This document shows, in pieces, positions 17,870-27,163 of a stretch of DNA of 64,000 nt. The position numbers and the translations under genes are program-made. Position 1 is the stretch's first letter; each line of letters opens with the position of its first letter. A model generated the notes under the pieces. The model was not told the origin of the DNA. It saw only the letters and a program-made list of their open reading frames with translations, and did not search any database. The stretch is from Portibacter lacus (lineage in GTDB: Bacteria; Bacteroidota; Bacteroidia; Chitinophagales; Saprospiraceae), in contig NZ_JAJNKA010000007.1 of assembly GCF_021533215.1 (NCBI RefSeq), positions 124,001-188,000 on the forward strand, given 5' to 3'.

Positions 17870-18724
17870 TCATGAAACTCGTTCACCGAGTTCATAATGT
17901 TGAACAGATTCTAATTCTCCTAATTCGTTATAAAGAATTCTTTTACCATTCAGTTCACCATTTTTGTAATGTTCTCTTATAGAGATTGTTCCATTCTTCG
18001 ACCACCATATTCTTTCACCTTCTTCTACCCCATTAAAATAAATTCCCTCGCGCATTTTTATCATATTAGGAAAATATACTATTTCTCTGCCATTCTTTGT
18101 ATTATTTCGATATTCGGTTTCGCTATATACTCCTCCGTCTGTAACTTTCCCCTTAAATTCCCATAATTCATAAACAAGTCCCTCCACTTTACCATTAACA
18201 TAAGTTTTTCTTCTTTTTAATAGCCCATTGTTAAGATATAGCAAACAATCTCCAGTTTGAATTCCTTGAATAAAATTTTGATCTAGTTTTAATAGTCCAT
18301 TCTCATACCACTCATATTTTTTACCGTTTAATACACCGTCAATGAAAGTTTCTTCTTTCTCTTTTTGGCCATTTCCAAACCAGGCTACAGACTTGCCGTT
18401 GAGTTTGTTGTGTTTCCATTCTTGTTGAACTTTAGAGCCATCTTCGAAAAAGCTTAGGCTAGTTCCTTCTAGATTGTCCTCTGAATAGTTTTCAACCAAA
18501 TAGATTTTACTTTTTTTTTCAGGTAAGTGTAGGAATGGAGTATTCATTCGACCAATAGTAGCACCATGAAGTTGATCGTTTTTATAATTTTCTTCTAAAG
18601 AATAATTTTCGTATAACGTTATTCTTTTGGTCAGGTTACTTTTGTGATATTCTTTGTGAGTAGGTGTTTCACTTAACAACTCCCACTCTACTATATCTAT
18701 TTCTTCTAAATGATGTAAATCCAT
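17870..18724 (-). CDS. YwqK/MORN-repeat protein
   Basis: About 284 residues built from repeats of the G-x-x-N-G-x-x-x-x-(W/Y)-x-x-N-G type (NKLNGKSVAWFGNGQ, GVLNGKKYEWYENG, GVEEGERIWWSKNG, GELNGKRILYNELG). This is the MORN-like repeat of YwqK-family proteins, often annotated as antitoxins although most copies have no toxin partner; none is seen here. No signal peptide. The ATG (MDLHHLEE) at 18724 is preferred to the TTG six bases upstream. Confidence 0.8.
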   Translation of the reverse strand: MDLHHLEEIDIVEWELLSETPTHKEYHKSNLTKRITLYENYSLEENYKNDQLHGATIGRMNTPFLHLPEKKSKIYLVENYSEDNLEGTSLSFFEDGSKVQQEWKHNKLNGKSVAWFGNGQKEKEETFIDGVLNGKKYEWYENGLLKLDQNFIQGIQTGDCLLYLNNGLLKRRKTYVNGKVEGLVYELWEFKGKVTDGGVYSETEYRNNTKNGREIVYFPNMIKMREGIYFNGVEEGERIWWSKNGTISIREHYKNGELNGKRILYNELGELESVQHYELGERVS

Positions 18725-18808
18725 AGGCAAATATTACTTACTCCATTTTTCACTAAATTATATCTGGTATAGGTTTCTATATGTTCAACTATAGTCTTCG
18801 AAATCAAT

Positions 18809-21418
18809 TTACTTTTGAAGGATCAATTTCCTCGTTTGATAGGAATGACCACTTTTTAATTGACAATAATAGATGCCACTTGGCATGTCTGATGCGTCAA
18901 AATTTACTTTATAATTTCCGGTGGTTTGTTTTTCATCCACCAGTGTACTTACTTTGTTACCATGTATGTCGTAAACTACAAGCTGAATAGATGCATACTC
19001 ACCCATTGATGGAGAAGTTACTTCATATTCAATAGTTGTATTTATTTCAAATGGATTCGGATAACTTGGAAACAAAGTGAAAGATGTTGGACGTGTGATC
19101 AATTCATCTTTTGTGGACACCGTTACTCCTTCTGGCCATTCAAGTATCAAGCTAGTCTGAGGTTGAATAACTGGATTCGAAGACAAATCAATTTCTGATT
19201 TACTAATCAAGTCAAAAGCTACACTGGGACTTCCATCTGGTAAATTAAATTCATATTCTGTATCTGGCGAAGCATTCATTAAGACCAAATATTTACCAAA
19301 ATGCCAAATATATAGACTATACATTTCGTCCACACTTTTCATTGCAGTTGTGGCCAAAAGCTCGTATTCTGGAGTTGAGTAATGTACTCTAACCTTATCG
19401 TTAGGTAGCGCTTTATCAACATGACGAATATCATTTTCCAGCGGATGACGCCACTGCATGGTTGCCCATAATTGGCTTCCTTGGTCTTTAATAACTAATA
19501 GTCCAGCTTGTTCATCTGCCCAAGCAAAATCTGGCTGTCCTTCTTCAAATGGGTACTTAACATCAGGTGTTGGCATTTCCAATGCCTGTTCAATGTAATC
19601 AACCTTACGCATCATTTCTGAGGATTCAGACATCAAGTGCACCCAATATCTAGAATAATCTACTTTAAAGTAGTGACCATATGCTGCAGCCTTTTGAGTT
19701 CCATATAAAGCCATTTCATTATCCAGCAATACCGCAGCCATGGAAACATCACCATAACCTTCACTTCCAGGGTAATAATTCTTTCTCCATCCAAGCCACT
19801 CTTCGTTTCTCACTAAAGGTCTTAAGTCATTATCATATTTTAATGAGCGCATTTTCCCAAGTGCTTCTAGATGTATTTCTAGGTATTCTTTTAATCTTTC
19901 TTCTCCAGATAACACCGCCAACCGAGCATAGTGTTCTGTATTATGTTCCCCATAGATGGTTTCATATCCACCACGTGCTAATCCGTTACCTTCTAAAGAA
20001 GTACCTTTTGGAGAAACCCAAGGGCCTCCGTAAATACCATCTTCTAACCCGATACAAACATCAAAATAATATTGCTTTGTTTCTTCTGTCCAGCAGAGAT
20101 TAGGATCAAGTGCATGTAAACATTGATCTGCTAAGTAAGCCGCCGTAAGATTAACAATATCTTGATTAGACGCATGACCTCTATTCCTGGGCAAGGTCAG
20201 ATATTCTCGGAATCCAGTAAACAAATTGATATAAGCCTGACGACGGGTAATCAGAGAATCTCCTTCATTTATTATTTCATCCATGTAGGAATCGGTCATA
20301 ATTTCATTCTGCATGGCGAGGAATGCTCCAGGAGCACCTTTCATCCCAAATCCCATCAATGAACCAACTCCCTGTATCCGATTAGGAGCTCCAACCCATC
20401 TGCCTCCAGGTACATTTTCTAGTTCAATATATCCACCATCACTACCTTGGGCAACTCTTAGAAAATCAAGCGCCTCCACCACTCGGTCTATAAGTGTAGA
20501 ATCTTGATAGTATTTCGACCATTCTTTATGAAAAGCTAGTGCAATTGTTTCGATAGGCATTTGTGCTCTGACATGTCCATTTTGACGAGCACTCCAAGTT
20601 GATTTATACTGGTCAATAGTCCAGGAAGTATCTTTTGCACCATGAATATTTAAGGCTCCGGTCATAATTTCTGGTGCCCAATCATTCGCCACCCAATTAT
20701 CCCATTCTTCACCATAATACTGCCAAGTTAAAAATCTGTCTACAGCAAGATCTAACTGAGTATGAAGATGTTCTATTTGACTTTGTCCATTGGGAGAGGA
20801 ATACGGTTCATTAAATGCCGGTGCACTGCCTTGTGCATCTTCCTCATCAGGTTTAAAGTAAGAATTAGTATGCGTGTAAGCTTTGTAAATTGGCAATTCT
20901 GCTCCACCCAATCGCATATGTATCGTGTCCTTACCGTTCAATATTTCATTAGGCAATAGGTAGGTAACATAAATGTAGCGATTCGGATAAATAGAAGAAG
21001 TACTCCAGTTGATAAGTTCTGGTGAATCAGACCCTGAACTTCCGAATGAAGTCCACCTTCCAATGTTACCAAAAACATTTTCATAATAATGTAGATGTAA
21101 ATATTTCGTACTTTTCAGGGTGTCGGATCCCCAAAATTTGAAAGTGATATAATTTTGAACTTCTGGATCTACAGCAAGGGTGACACCAAAATAGCTGGAA
21201 TCAGGATCGCTTTTGTCTAGTTTTCGGAAGGACTCATTTAATCCACCAGTTCCAATAGTCGAATTAAGTTGGTCTAAGTGATGCGCTGTCTCAGAGACTT
21301 TATCTCCAAAAATCACCATGTCTATTTGCTGAGCATCAAGATCTGAAGATAGTATTAATGTTAATCCCAAAAATAAAGAGAGATATAAGGCAAGTTTTTT
21401 CAAAATTAAATCGTGCAT
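18809..21418 (-). CDS. T9SS-secreted protein, probable helical-toroid carbohydrate-active enzyme
   Basis: An 869-residue protein: signal peptide, an N-terminal beta domain (to about 180), a long helical region at about 210-570, a beta-rich C-terminal part, and a type A T9SS sorting domain (LFPSYPNPFE ... GIYYCQLKSG). The helical region, with GARGG-like and aromatic motifs (WLGWRKNYYPG, ARGGYETIYGEHNTEHYAR), suggests an (alpha/alpha) toroid as found in polysaccharide lyases and hydrolases. I cannot assign a CAZy family or catalytic residues. The beta-helix T9SS protein follows it at 21542, suggesting joint polysaccharide processing. Confidence 0.7.
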   Translation of the reverse strand: MHDLILKKLALYLSLFLGLTLILSSDLDAQQIDMVIFGDKVSETAHHLDQLNSTIGTGGLNESFRKLDKSDPDSSYFGVTLAVDPEVQNYITFKFWGSDTLKSTKYLHLHYYENVFGNIGRWTSFGSSGSDSPELINWSTSSIYPNRYIYVTYLLPNEILNGKDTIHMRLGGAELPIYKAYTHTNSYFKPDEEDAQGSAPAFNEPYSSPNGQSQIEHLHTQLDLAVDRFLTWQYYGEEWDNWVANDWAPEIMTGALNIHGAKDTSWTIDQYKSTWSARQNGHVRAQMPIETIALAFHKEWSKYYQDSTLIDRVVEALDFLRVAQGSDGGYIELENVPGGRWVGAPNRIQGVGSLMGFGMKGAPGAFLAMQNEIMTDSYMDEIINEGDSLITRRQAYINLFTGFREYLTLPRNRGHASNQDIVNLTAAYLADQCLHALDPNLCWTEETKQYYFDVCIGLEDGIYGGPWVSPKGTSLEGNGLARGGYETIYGEHNTEHYARLAVLSGEERLKEYLEIHLEALGKMRSLKYDNDLRPLVRNEEWLGWRKNYYPGSEGYGDVSMAAVLLDNEMALYGTQKAAAYGHYFKVDYSRYWVHLMSESSEMMRKVDYIEQALEMPTPDVKYPFEEGQPDFAWADEQAGLLVIKDQGSQLWATMQWRHPLENDIRHVDKALPNDKVRVHYSTPEYELLATTAMKSVDEMYSLYIWHFGKYLVLMNASPDTEYEFNLPDGSPSVAFDLISKSEIDLSSNPVIQPQTSLILEWPEGVTVSTKDELITRPTSFTLFPSYPNPFEINTTIEYEVTSPSMGEYASIQLVVYDIHGNKVSTLVDEKQTTGNYKVNFDASDMPSGIYYCQLKSGHSYQTRKLILQK

Positions 21419-21541
21419 ATCTATGATTAAGCAAATTTACAACAGGTAGTAGATCTATTACAATAATAGTAATATATTATTAATATGCAGTTGTGATTAC
21501 AAAGTAATGCGGTTTAATAAAGTTGTTGATCTATGTAGCAC

Positions 21542-23041
21542 TTAAAACTTTATCAATTTCTTCAGAAAAAGTTGGTCATACAGATCACATTCTATCAGAA
21601 TGAAAATCGGGCCATTTGGCAGATCTTCAATATTGATTACTATCGGGGAATTAGCTTTAGAATAATCTTGCAGTATTTGACCAGTAAGATTGAGCAGCTG
21701 GATATTAGCATTGGTGAAGTTGCCTATAATTTTAACGGTATTAGTCGATGGATTAGGAAATACTTCTATGAAGCCATCATCAATTGCGATGTGGGCTTGC
21801 GATGTGGTTTCGCGACCTTCGAAAGCGCCTCTTGACGGAGGTTGGGCAAACAGGAATTGGTCGAAATCGCTTATCGGGGCATCGAGAATCAAACCATTTC
21901 CTACTGCTGGACTATTAGCTGGGATGCTATAATCTTCTGAACTGACATCTTCGAAAAGTGGATCGGCTAAGATTTGATCGGTGTCCGTTACGGGTAAATT
22001 AGGTGACCAATTATTACTACTTTCATTAAACCATAAATTATGGCTAAATGTAAATGTTTCGGGAGCGGTATTATTACCAATGTTTACCTCTGTCAGGTCG
22101 CTTTCTAATTGGACAATATTGTTTCTAAATTCATTATCTGAACAAGGTAAAAACCCAGGCTCTGTAGTTTCTTGCAGTATTCTTAGCACCCAATTCTCGG
22201 GATGGTAAAAAGTATTATTATACACTTTCACCCGTATAGCCCCAACATACGCTAAAGGTGCTCTACAACCAATAAAAACATTAGAAAATACTTCTAGATC
22301 TGCTGCTTCGAAAGCATCGACTATAGGATCAGGAAGTGGTGGACGAAAAAACTGTAAGCCTGTACTTCCTCCAAGGTTCAAAGCTCGTTGAGATATGTTT
22401 TTGAAGGTGTTTCTTTGAATCCTAATGAATTGAGTACCTCCTTTATTTTGTATCCCACTTGTTCCAGCATTGTCGAATAAGCAATCTTGAACGGTTCCCC
22501 AATGACAACCGACAAAATCTACACCACTTCCGCCGCTACCTCCATTGATAAATAGGCATCCTTCTATCAAAAAGCTATCCACGCCAGACATTTTTAGCAA
22601 ATCATTATTACCGCTAGCCGCCATATCTCGAAAAATACAATTACGAATCGTAATGTGTTTCGCGGGAGAAGAATAATCACCACCGTCATCGATATTGATC
22701 CCGTTGCCAGTTTGCTGCTCTATCACAAGTCCATCGAGCACTACATAGGAACAGTCAATAAGGTGAATCGCCTCTGTTCCGCCACGAAAGATACTTTGGT
22801 GTTGTTCATCTGCTAAAATGACAATCGGTTCATCTGCTGTTCCGTTCAAGGTTAGAAATTGGGATCCATCTGAAAAGACTTGTGCTTGTAATAGCAGCGT
22901 ATCTCCAGGTGATACAAAGCTTTCAGCTGCCTCTAAGTTATTGTAGTCACCTGTAGAGCCTATCGTTATGATTTGGGCATTAGTGAAATTGCATAAAAGC
23001 AGAAAACTAGTAATTAGCTGAAATATTTGAATTCTTTTCAT
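21542..23041 (-). CDS. T9SS-secreted right-handed beta-helix protein
   Basis: About 499 residues from MKRIQIF. A signal peptide is followed by a parallel beta-helix with strand-turn repeats (YVVLDGLVIEQQTGNGINI, HITIRNCIFRDM, DSFLIEGCLF, TVQDCLFDNAG) and the end motif RGAFEG, then a type A sorting domain (VFPNPSTNTVKIIG). Members of this fold include polysaccharide lyases (e.g. PL6) and epimerases, but no catalytic residues can be named. A TTG-started extension to 23065 is less likely because the ATG begins the signal peptide. A cluster of AGCGCT sites lies upstream. Confidence 0.8.
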   Translation of the reverse strand: MKRIQIFQLITSFLLLCNFTNAQIITIGSTGDYNNLEAAESFVSPGDTLLLQAQVFSDGSQFLTLNGTADEPIVILADEQHQSIFRGGTEAIHLIDCSYVVLDGLVIEQQTGNGINIDDGGDYSSPAKHITIRNCIFRDMAASGNNDLLKMSGVDSFLIEGCLFINGGSGGSGVDFVGCHWGTVQDCLFDNAGTSGIQNKGGTQFIRIQRNTFKNISQRALNLGGSTGLQFFRPPLPDPIVDAFEAADLEVFSNVFIGCRAPLAYVGAIRVKVYNNTFYHPENWVLRILQETTEPGFLPCSDNEFRNNIVQLESDLTEVNIGNNTAPETFTFSHNLWFNESSNNWSPNLPVTDTDQILADPLFEDVSSEDYSIPANSPAVGNGLILDAPISDFDQFLFAQPPSRGAFEGRETTSQAHIAIDDGFIEVFPNPSTNTVKIIGNFTNANIQLLNLTGQILQDYSKANSPIVINIEDLPNGPIFILIECDLYDQLFLKKLIKF

Positions 23042-23135
23042 TTTATGGAGATTGAATGAAGTCAAAAAATACTGACTATTTTCCTAACCATTTTGAAAAA
23101 TGTCATTATTCGTCTTGATGGGTTACATGCAAATT

Positions 23136-23217
23136 TGATAGCGCTTTCTGATCTGATAGCGCTCCAAGCGATGTTAGATCTCTTCTAGTAACATTGATGT
23201 CATCGCGGAAAGCGCTA
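23136..23217. promoter_or_regulatory. Cluster of three AGCGCT-centred sites (LacI-like operators)
   Basis: TGATAGCGCT occurs at 23136-23145 and 23154-23163 (18-bp spacing), and GAAAGCGCTAACA at 23208-23220. The arms TAGCGCTTTC (23139-23148) and GAAAGCGCTA (23208-23217) are exact inverted repeats. AGCGCT with flanking TGAT/AACA is the core of many LacI-family operators. They are 95-176 bp before the beta-helix gene start. No LacI regulator is encoded in the window. Confidence 0.45.
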
Positions 23218-23227
23218 ACATCAAGAC

Positions 23228-23285
23228 TGCTGATTTAAATTCTAGCTATCAGCAGGTTAGATATGATTCAATATCGGTCGATATT
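23228..23285. repeat. Two further inverted repeats after the AraC gene
   Basis: TGCTGAT (23228-23234) pairs with ATCAGCA (23248-23254), and AATATCG-GT-CGATATT (23270-23285) is a perfect 7-bp-arm palindrome 10 bp beyond the AraC stop at 23295. No T-run follows on the minus strand, so an operator or weak terminator is possible. Confidence 0.4.
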
Positions 23286-23294
23286 TTCGATTTT

Positions 23295-24218
23295 TTAATT
23301 AAATGAGGTGCGAAATTCCTTGGGTGTTTGTTGGGTTTTTGATTTAAATAGTTTGCTAAATGATTGCGAATGTTCAAACCCTAATCCATATGCAATCTCA
23401 CTCACGGATAATGTAGTAGTTGATAATTTCATTTTCGCTCTTTCTATTAATTTATGGTGAATATGTTGTTGAGTCGTTTGTCCTGTTAAACTCTTTAGTA
23501 CACTACTCAAGTAGTCTGGTGTAAAGTTCATTATTTGGGCGATATCTTGGACAGACGGCAAGCCACCATTAACACCATCATCATTATTAAAATAATCATC
23601 AAGAATCTTTTCCAATTGATCCAATATTTGATGACTTGAAATTTTTCTGGTCAAAAATTGTCGCTGATAAAACCGCTCCGCATAGTTAAGTAATAATTCT
23701 AGCTGACTAATAATAATTTGTTGACTGAACTGGTCTAAGTTGGTCTGATATTCAGTCATAATATGATGTAGAATTTCATTTACTGTATGCTCTTCTTTCT
23801 CAGATAGGAAAAGCGCCTCACGGACGGAGTAATTTAGAAATGAATATTTCTTAATATTTGTTGCTAATGATGTTCCAAACAAAAAATCAGGATGTATGGC
23901 TAAAATAAATCCTGATGGACTATTCCCTGCCTCTTCTGGTATCAACTTTACCGAAATAACCTGTTCAGGTGAAAAGAAAGTCATTAACCCTTCATCGAAA
24001 TCATAAGTCTGTTGACCATAACGATATTTACCGATTACATTTCGTTTAATGGAAATCGTATAAAACTCTTGCACCCATTTTAATTCATTGTCTTCGGGTG
24101 TTGGATTTATTTTACTGTAATCTATTAAACTAATCAAGGGATGCTCAGGAGGAGACATGTTGTTAAAGCGATGCAGGTCGCTTATGGTCTTAAGTCTTGT
24201 TGGGATAGTGGAAGACAT
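23295..24218 (-). CDS. AraC-family transcriptional regulator
   Basis: A 307-residue regulator: N-terminal AraC-type arm (residues 1-180) and C-terminal HTH pair (VQDIAQIMNFTPDYLSSVLKSL; SVSEIAYGLGFEHSQSFSKLF, then TQQTPKEF). It lies 63 bp downstream of the SDR gene on the same strand, which makes the SDR and this regulator a likely pair. Effector unknown. Confidence 0.9.
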   Translation of the reverse strand: MSSTIPTRLKTISDLHRFNNMSPPEHPLISLIDYSKINPTPEDNELKWVQEFYTISIKRNVIGKYRYGQQTYDFDEGLMTFFSPEQVISVKLIPEEAGNSPSGFILAIHPDFLFGTSLATNIKKYSFLNYSVREALFLSEKEEHTVNEILHHIMTEYQTNLDQFSQQIIISQLELLLNYAERFYQRQFLTRKISSHQILDQLEKILDDYFNNDDGVNGGLPSVQDIAQIMNFTPDYLSSVLKSLTGQTTQQHIHHKLIERAKMKLSTTTLSVSEIAYGLGFEHSQSFSKLFKSKTQQTPKEFRTSFN

Positions 24219-24281
24219 GCTATAAAATTTAAATGATAAAAATAAACAAATTCTTCATGACTGTTTCTCAGGACACCGCTC

Positions 24282-25148
24282 TTAGAAAGGGAGATAGCTT
24301 CCAGTTGCCTCATTTGCCCAATCCCACAATTTAGCATTAAGATCTTGGTCTAAAGCAGCGGCATCAATTTTAGCTAAAGCTGGTTTACCTTTTTGCTCAT
24401 TAGGTCCATCAGGGCCCCAGTATTGTCCGCCTTCCGCATTTTCATTTAGACAGGCTGCTAAGGTAGGTTGTGCACCTTGATTCGCAGTCATTAAATCAAG
24501 AGAGGCAAGCGTATTCTTGTCCATATGCACTTGTAAATCTGTTTTACTGAAACCAGGGTGCGCCGCTAATGATTTGATTTGATAACCATTACTTTTAATT
24601 CTTTTGTCGAACTCAAGAGCAAAAATTAAATCTGCTAACTTACTTTGTCCATATTCTCTCCAATTGTGGTATTCTTTTTCCAAACGAAAATTGTCAAAGT
24701 CGATCGCAGCACCTCTATGCGCTATACTACTTAGCGTGACTACTCTAGATCCACTAGTAGATTCCAACAATTTAAACAATTGACCTGTAAGTGCAAAGTG
24801 TCCAATGAAATTTACACCGAACTGAAATTCAAACCCATCTTCAGTTTTAGATGGTGGCGGAATCATAATACCCGCATTATTGATAAGTAAATCAAGACTT
24901 GATTCTGATTCTAATATTCTCGATGAAAAATCTTTCACAGACCGAAGACTAGCCAAATCTAAATGACTAAACACAAGTTCACCTGTTCCTCCTTGAGATT
25001 TCATTCTCTTAATCGCATCTATGGCTTTCTCTTCATTTCGACAAGCAACATAGACTTTTGCTCCTTTTTGATATAAATCCAACGCCGTTTCGAAGCCAAT
25101 TCCTGTGTTTGATCCAGTTACAATCGCTATTTTTCCTGATAAATTCAT
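24282..25148 (-). CDS. Short-chain dehydrogenase/reductase (retinol-dehydrogenase-like)
   Basis: A 288-residue SDR. The Rossmann motif TGSNTGIGFE at residues 12-21, NNAGIM, and the active site with Ser in LSSIAHRG and YGQSK (Tyr/Lys) are all present. The arrangement is that of the WW-oxidoreductase/RDH subgroup, using NADP(H). Substrate unknown. It is followed by an AraC gene on the same strand. Confidence 0.88.
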   Translation of the reverse strand: MNLSGKIAIVTGSNTGIGFETALDLYQKGAKVYVACRNEEKAIDAIKRMKSQGGTGELVFSHLDLASLRSVKDFSSRILESESSLDLLINNAGIMIPPPSKTEDGFEFQFGVNFIGHFALTGQLFKLLESTSGSRVVTLSSIAHRGAAIDFDNFRLEKEYHNWREYGQSKLADLIFALEFDKRIKSNGYQIKSLAAHPGFSKTDLQVHMDKNTLASLDLMTANQGAQPTLAACLNENAEGGQYWGPDGPNEQKGKPALAKIDAAALDQDLNAKLWDWANEATGSYLPF

Positions 25149-25337
25149 TATTTCTAATTTATATTAAACAATAGTACAAAAATGAAGACTTTCGACATAG
25201 GTAAAGTAGCCAAATCCGTGAATGTTGTAGCTGAAAATGGCTTTTGTATAATATAAAATTAGGTTTTAATCATCCGTATGATATGATTGTGTCCTATTTT
25301 GACTCTCATTACCTAACTCTTACTTCTAACATTAGAA

Positions 25338-25721
25338 TCATTTACCAACTTTATAGATGGAGCCTTCTTTCTTGTATCCCAGTTTTTCATAATATTCATC
25401 TACATCAGACATTACATAAGCATCAAGATCAGGATAATCCAGTGTTAAGGATTCCATTAATTTTCTGCCTATTCCGTTACCTCGATAGCTTTTATCTACT
25501 AACAAATCTATCACCCACAGGTATAAACCATGGTCATTGATTGTACGTGAGAATCCGCATATCACTTGGTTCGAAGTAGCGATATAGGTAATGGACTGCT
25601 TTAAGACTTCTCGATAATTTTCCTTGAAATAATCCTTCCATTCCTCACCTTCAGTTTTCATGATTTTTAAGATTTCCTGATAATCTCTTAAGTCATCATA
25701 TTTTCTAATTTCAATATTCAT
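25338..25721 (-). CDS. GNAT-family acetyltransferase
   Basis: A 127-residue protein with the GNAT fold: the acetyl-CoA pyrophosphate-binding motif RGNGIGRKLME at about 80-90, preceded by LYLWVIDLLVDKSYRG and followed by YYEKLGYKKEG. Substrate cannot be predicted. It lies 24 bp after the stop of the DUF5700 gene on the same strand, so the two could share a transcript. Confidence 0.85.
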   Translation of the reverse strand: MNIEIRKYDDLRDYQEILKIMKTEGEEWKDYFKENYREVLKQSITYIATSNQVICGFSRTINDHGLYLWVIDLLVDKSYRGNGIGRKLMESLTLDYPDLDAYVMSDVDEYYEKLGYKKEGSIYKVGK

Positions 25722-25745
25722 TTGACGATCTATTTATGAAAAATT

Positions 25746-26852
25746 TCAATGATTGGGTTCTGTTTCGGATTCTATTTTCTTCTCGATGAATTCCTTTTCA
25801 AGTTTTTTAAGGTAGTCGATGGAAGATTTAGAGAAAACATGAAAATCTCCATTAGAATTCATTGCTATCTCGTTATACAGGTATAAAAACGGGAACGGAC
25901 TTTCTAGGCAGGATATTAAAGCATTATCACCCATTTCTTTCTTTATCAGTTTCGCGATAAATAAGCCTGTTGGGTGAGCACCATACGGTAATTGTCTTCT
26001 TATTTCCTTTCCGACTTCATGTAATTTTGCTTCATCTTGTGAGATAATCTGGAGTAAAGAATCTATCGTTCTTAGGTATTGTTTAGAGTTGTTATAATGG
26101 TCAATGTATTTGCGGTCATAAGCTGTCAGATCTTCCTTTTCAACAATATTTTGTTTGTCTATTAGATCCGCAATTCCTTCATTTCGTAATTTGTCAATGC
26201 TCCAAATGAGCGCATCTTTCTCATAATCAATAGGCTTTAGCTTAGAAAGGTATTTACTTGAATAAATATGGTGGAGTTCATGTCCGAGAAATTTTTCGAA
26301 GCCATCACCATAATTGTAAGCGAACAAGACGTCCAGTATAATTATATCATCCTCAGGAATTGCAAATGCGTCTGGCTGAAAAATCATTAGTGAGATCAGT
26401 GTACTGTCAAGATCAATCGGTATAGTATCAGGTAAATATTTAAGCGCGTGAAGTTTCGCTTGTTCTATAATATCTGAGGCCATCAGTTTCTTTGCAAATT
26501 CCGTGAGCTCAGACTGTTTCTGTTTAGCTTCTATAAAATGATTAAATAAAACTAATCGATATCCTTCACTCTCTTCCAATTCTAGATTTAAGGAATCTTG
26601 TAAATGTGGAGCATTAACCAATGAAAAGTAGTTAAAATAGATGCCTTGGCTTTTTTCAGAGCCTGTCCATGAGCTGTAGCCAGGAGCGTTCCAAAGTTCA
26701 TTCAATTCTTCAATAGAAACTTCATCTTGGGTTTCAAATTTGCTCATTGACTCCCAGAATAGATCAAAGCTCACATTACTGAATTGCTGTCCGTAGGAAA
26801 ATGTTATGAATATAGAATTCAAGAATAGCAAATATATGGCCCCTTTAATCAT
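25746..26852 (-). CDS. Exported DUF5700-type putative zinc protease
   Basis: About 368 residues from MIKGAIYLL; a signal segment ends near YGQQF. Numbering from the TTG frame start (26876), an HExxH zinc site is at H199-E-L-H-H203 (FLGHELHHIYSS), with a later NEGIADLID (Glu about 233) as the probable third ligand, as in gluzincins. This matches DUF5700 proteins, described as putative Zn-dependent proteases. Substrate unknown. The TTG eight codons upstream is a poorer start than the ATG used here. Confidence 0.75.
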   Translation of the reverse strand: MIKGAIYLLFLNSIFITFSYGQQFSNVSFDLFWESMSKFETQDEVSIEELNELWNAPGYSSWTGSEKSQGIYFNYFSLVNAPHLQDSLNLELEESEGYRLVLFNHFIEAKQKQSELTEFAKKLMASDIIEQAKLHALKYLPDTIPIDLDSTLISLMIFQPDAFAIPEDDIIILDVLFAYNYGDGFEKFLGHELHHIYSSKYLSKLKPIDYEKDALIWSIDKLRNEGIADLIDKQNIVEKEDLTAYDRKYIDHYNNSKQYLRTIDSLLQIISQDEAKLHEVGKEIRRQLPYGAHPTGLFIAKLIKKEMGDNALISCLESPFPFLYLYNEIAMNSNGDFHVFSKSSIDYLKKLEKEFIEKKIESETEPNH

Positions 26853-27163
26853 GTACTTTTTTAGGTTGTTGGTCAAGATGATTTAGAGGTGTAACAATAG
26901 TCACATCTACATCAGCTACTTATAAAAATAATAAAATTCTGTGATTGTTATAAGAAGTATGAATGCTTCTAAATGATGTGAGTACGTTGATCTTACTTCT
27001 CGATTTGTTTAATTATTTTTTTAACCTTTTATCTTTATTCCTGTAGAGTTATTATTGGATTCTTGGTTGCTACCAGCCTAAGGGTGCTCTAAAATTGACC
27101 TACATATCCTGCTAAAACTTGAGTATAATACATCTTATTCCTGTCTTAAAACTCTGCGATCAA

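Noticed and set aside
17870-18724. YwqK antitoxin with a toxin partner
   Set aside because: Neighbouring genes show no toxin; the protein is only a MORN-type repeat protein.
19681-20103. 140-codon plus-strand frame within the helical-toroid gene
   Set aside because: Antisense shadow, no signal, no motif.
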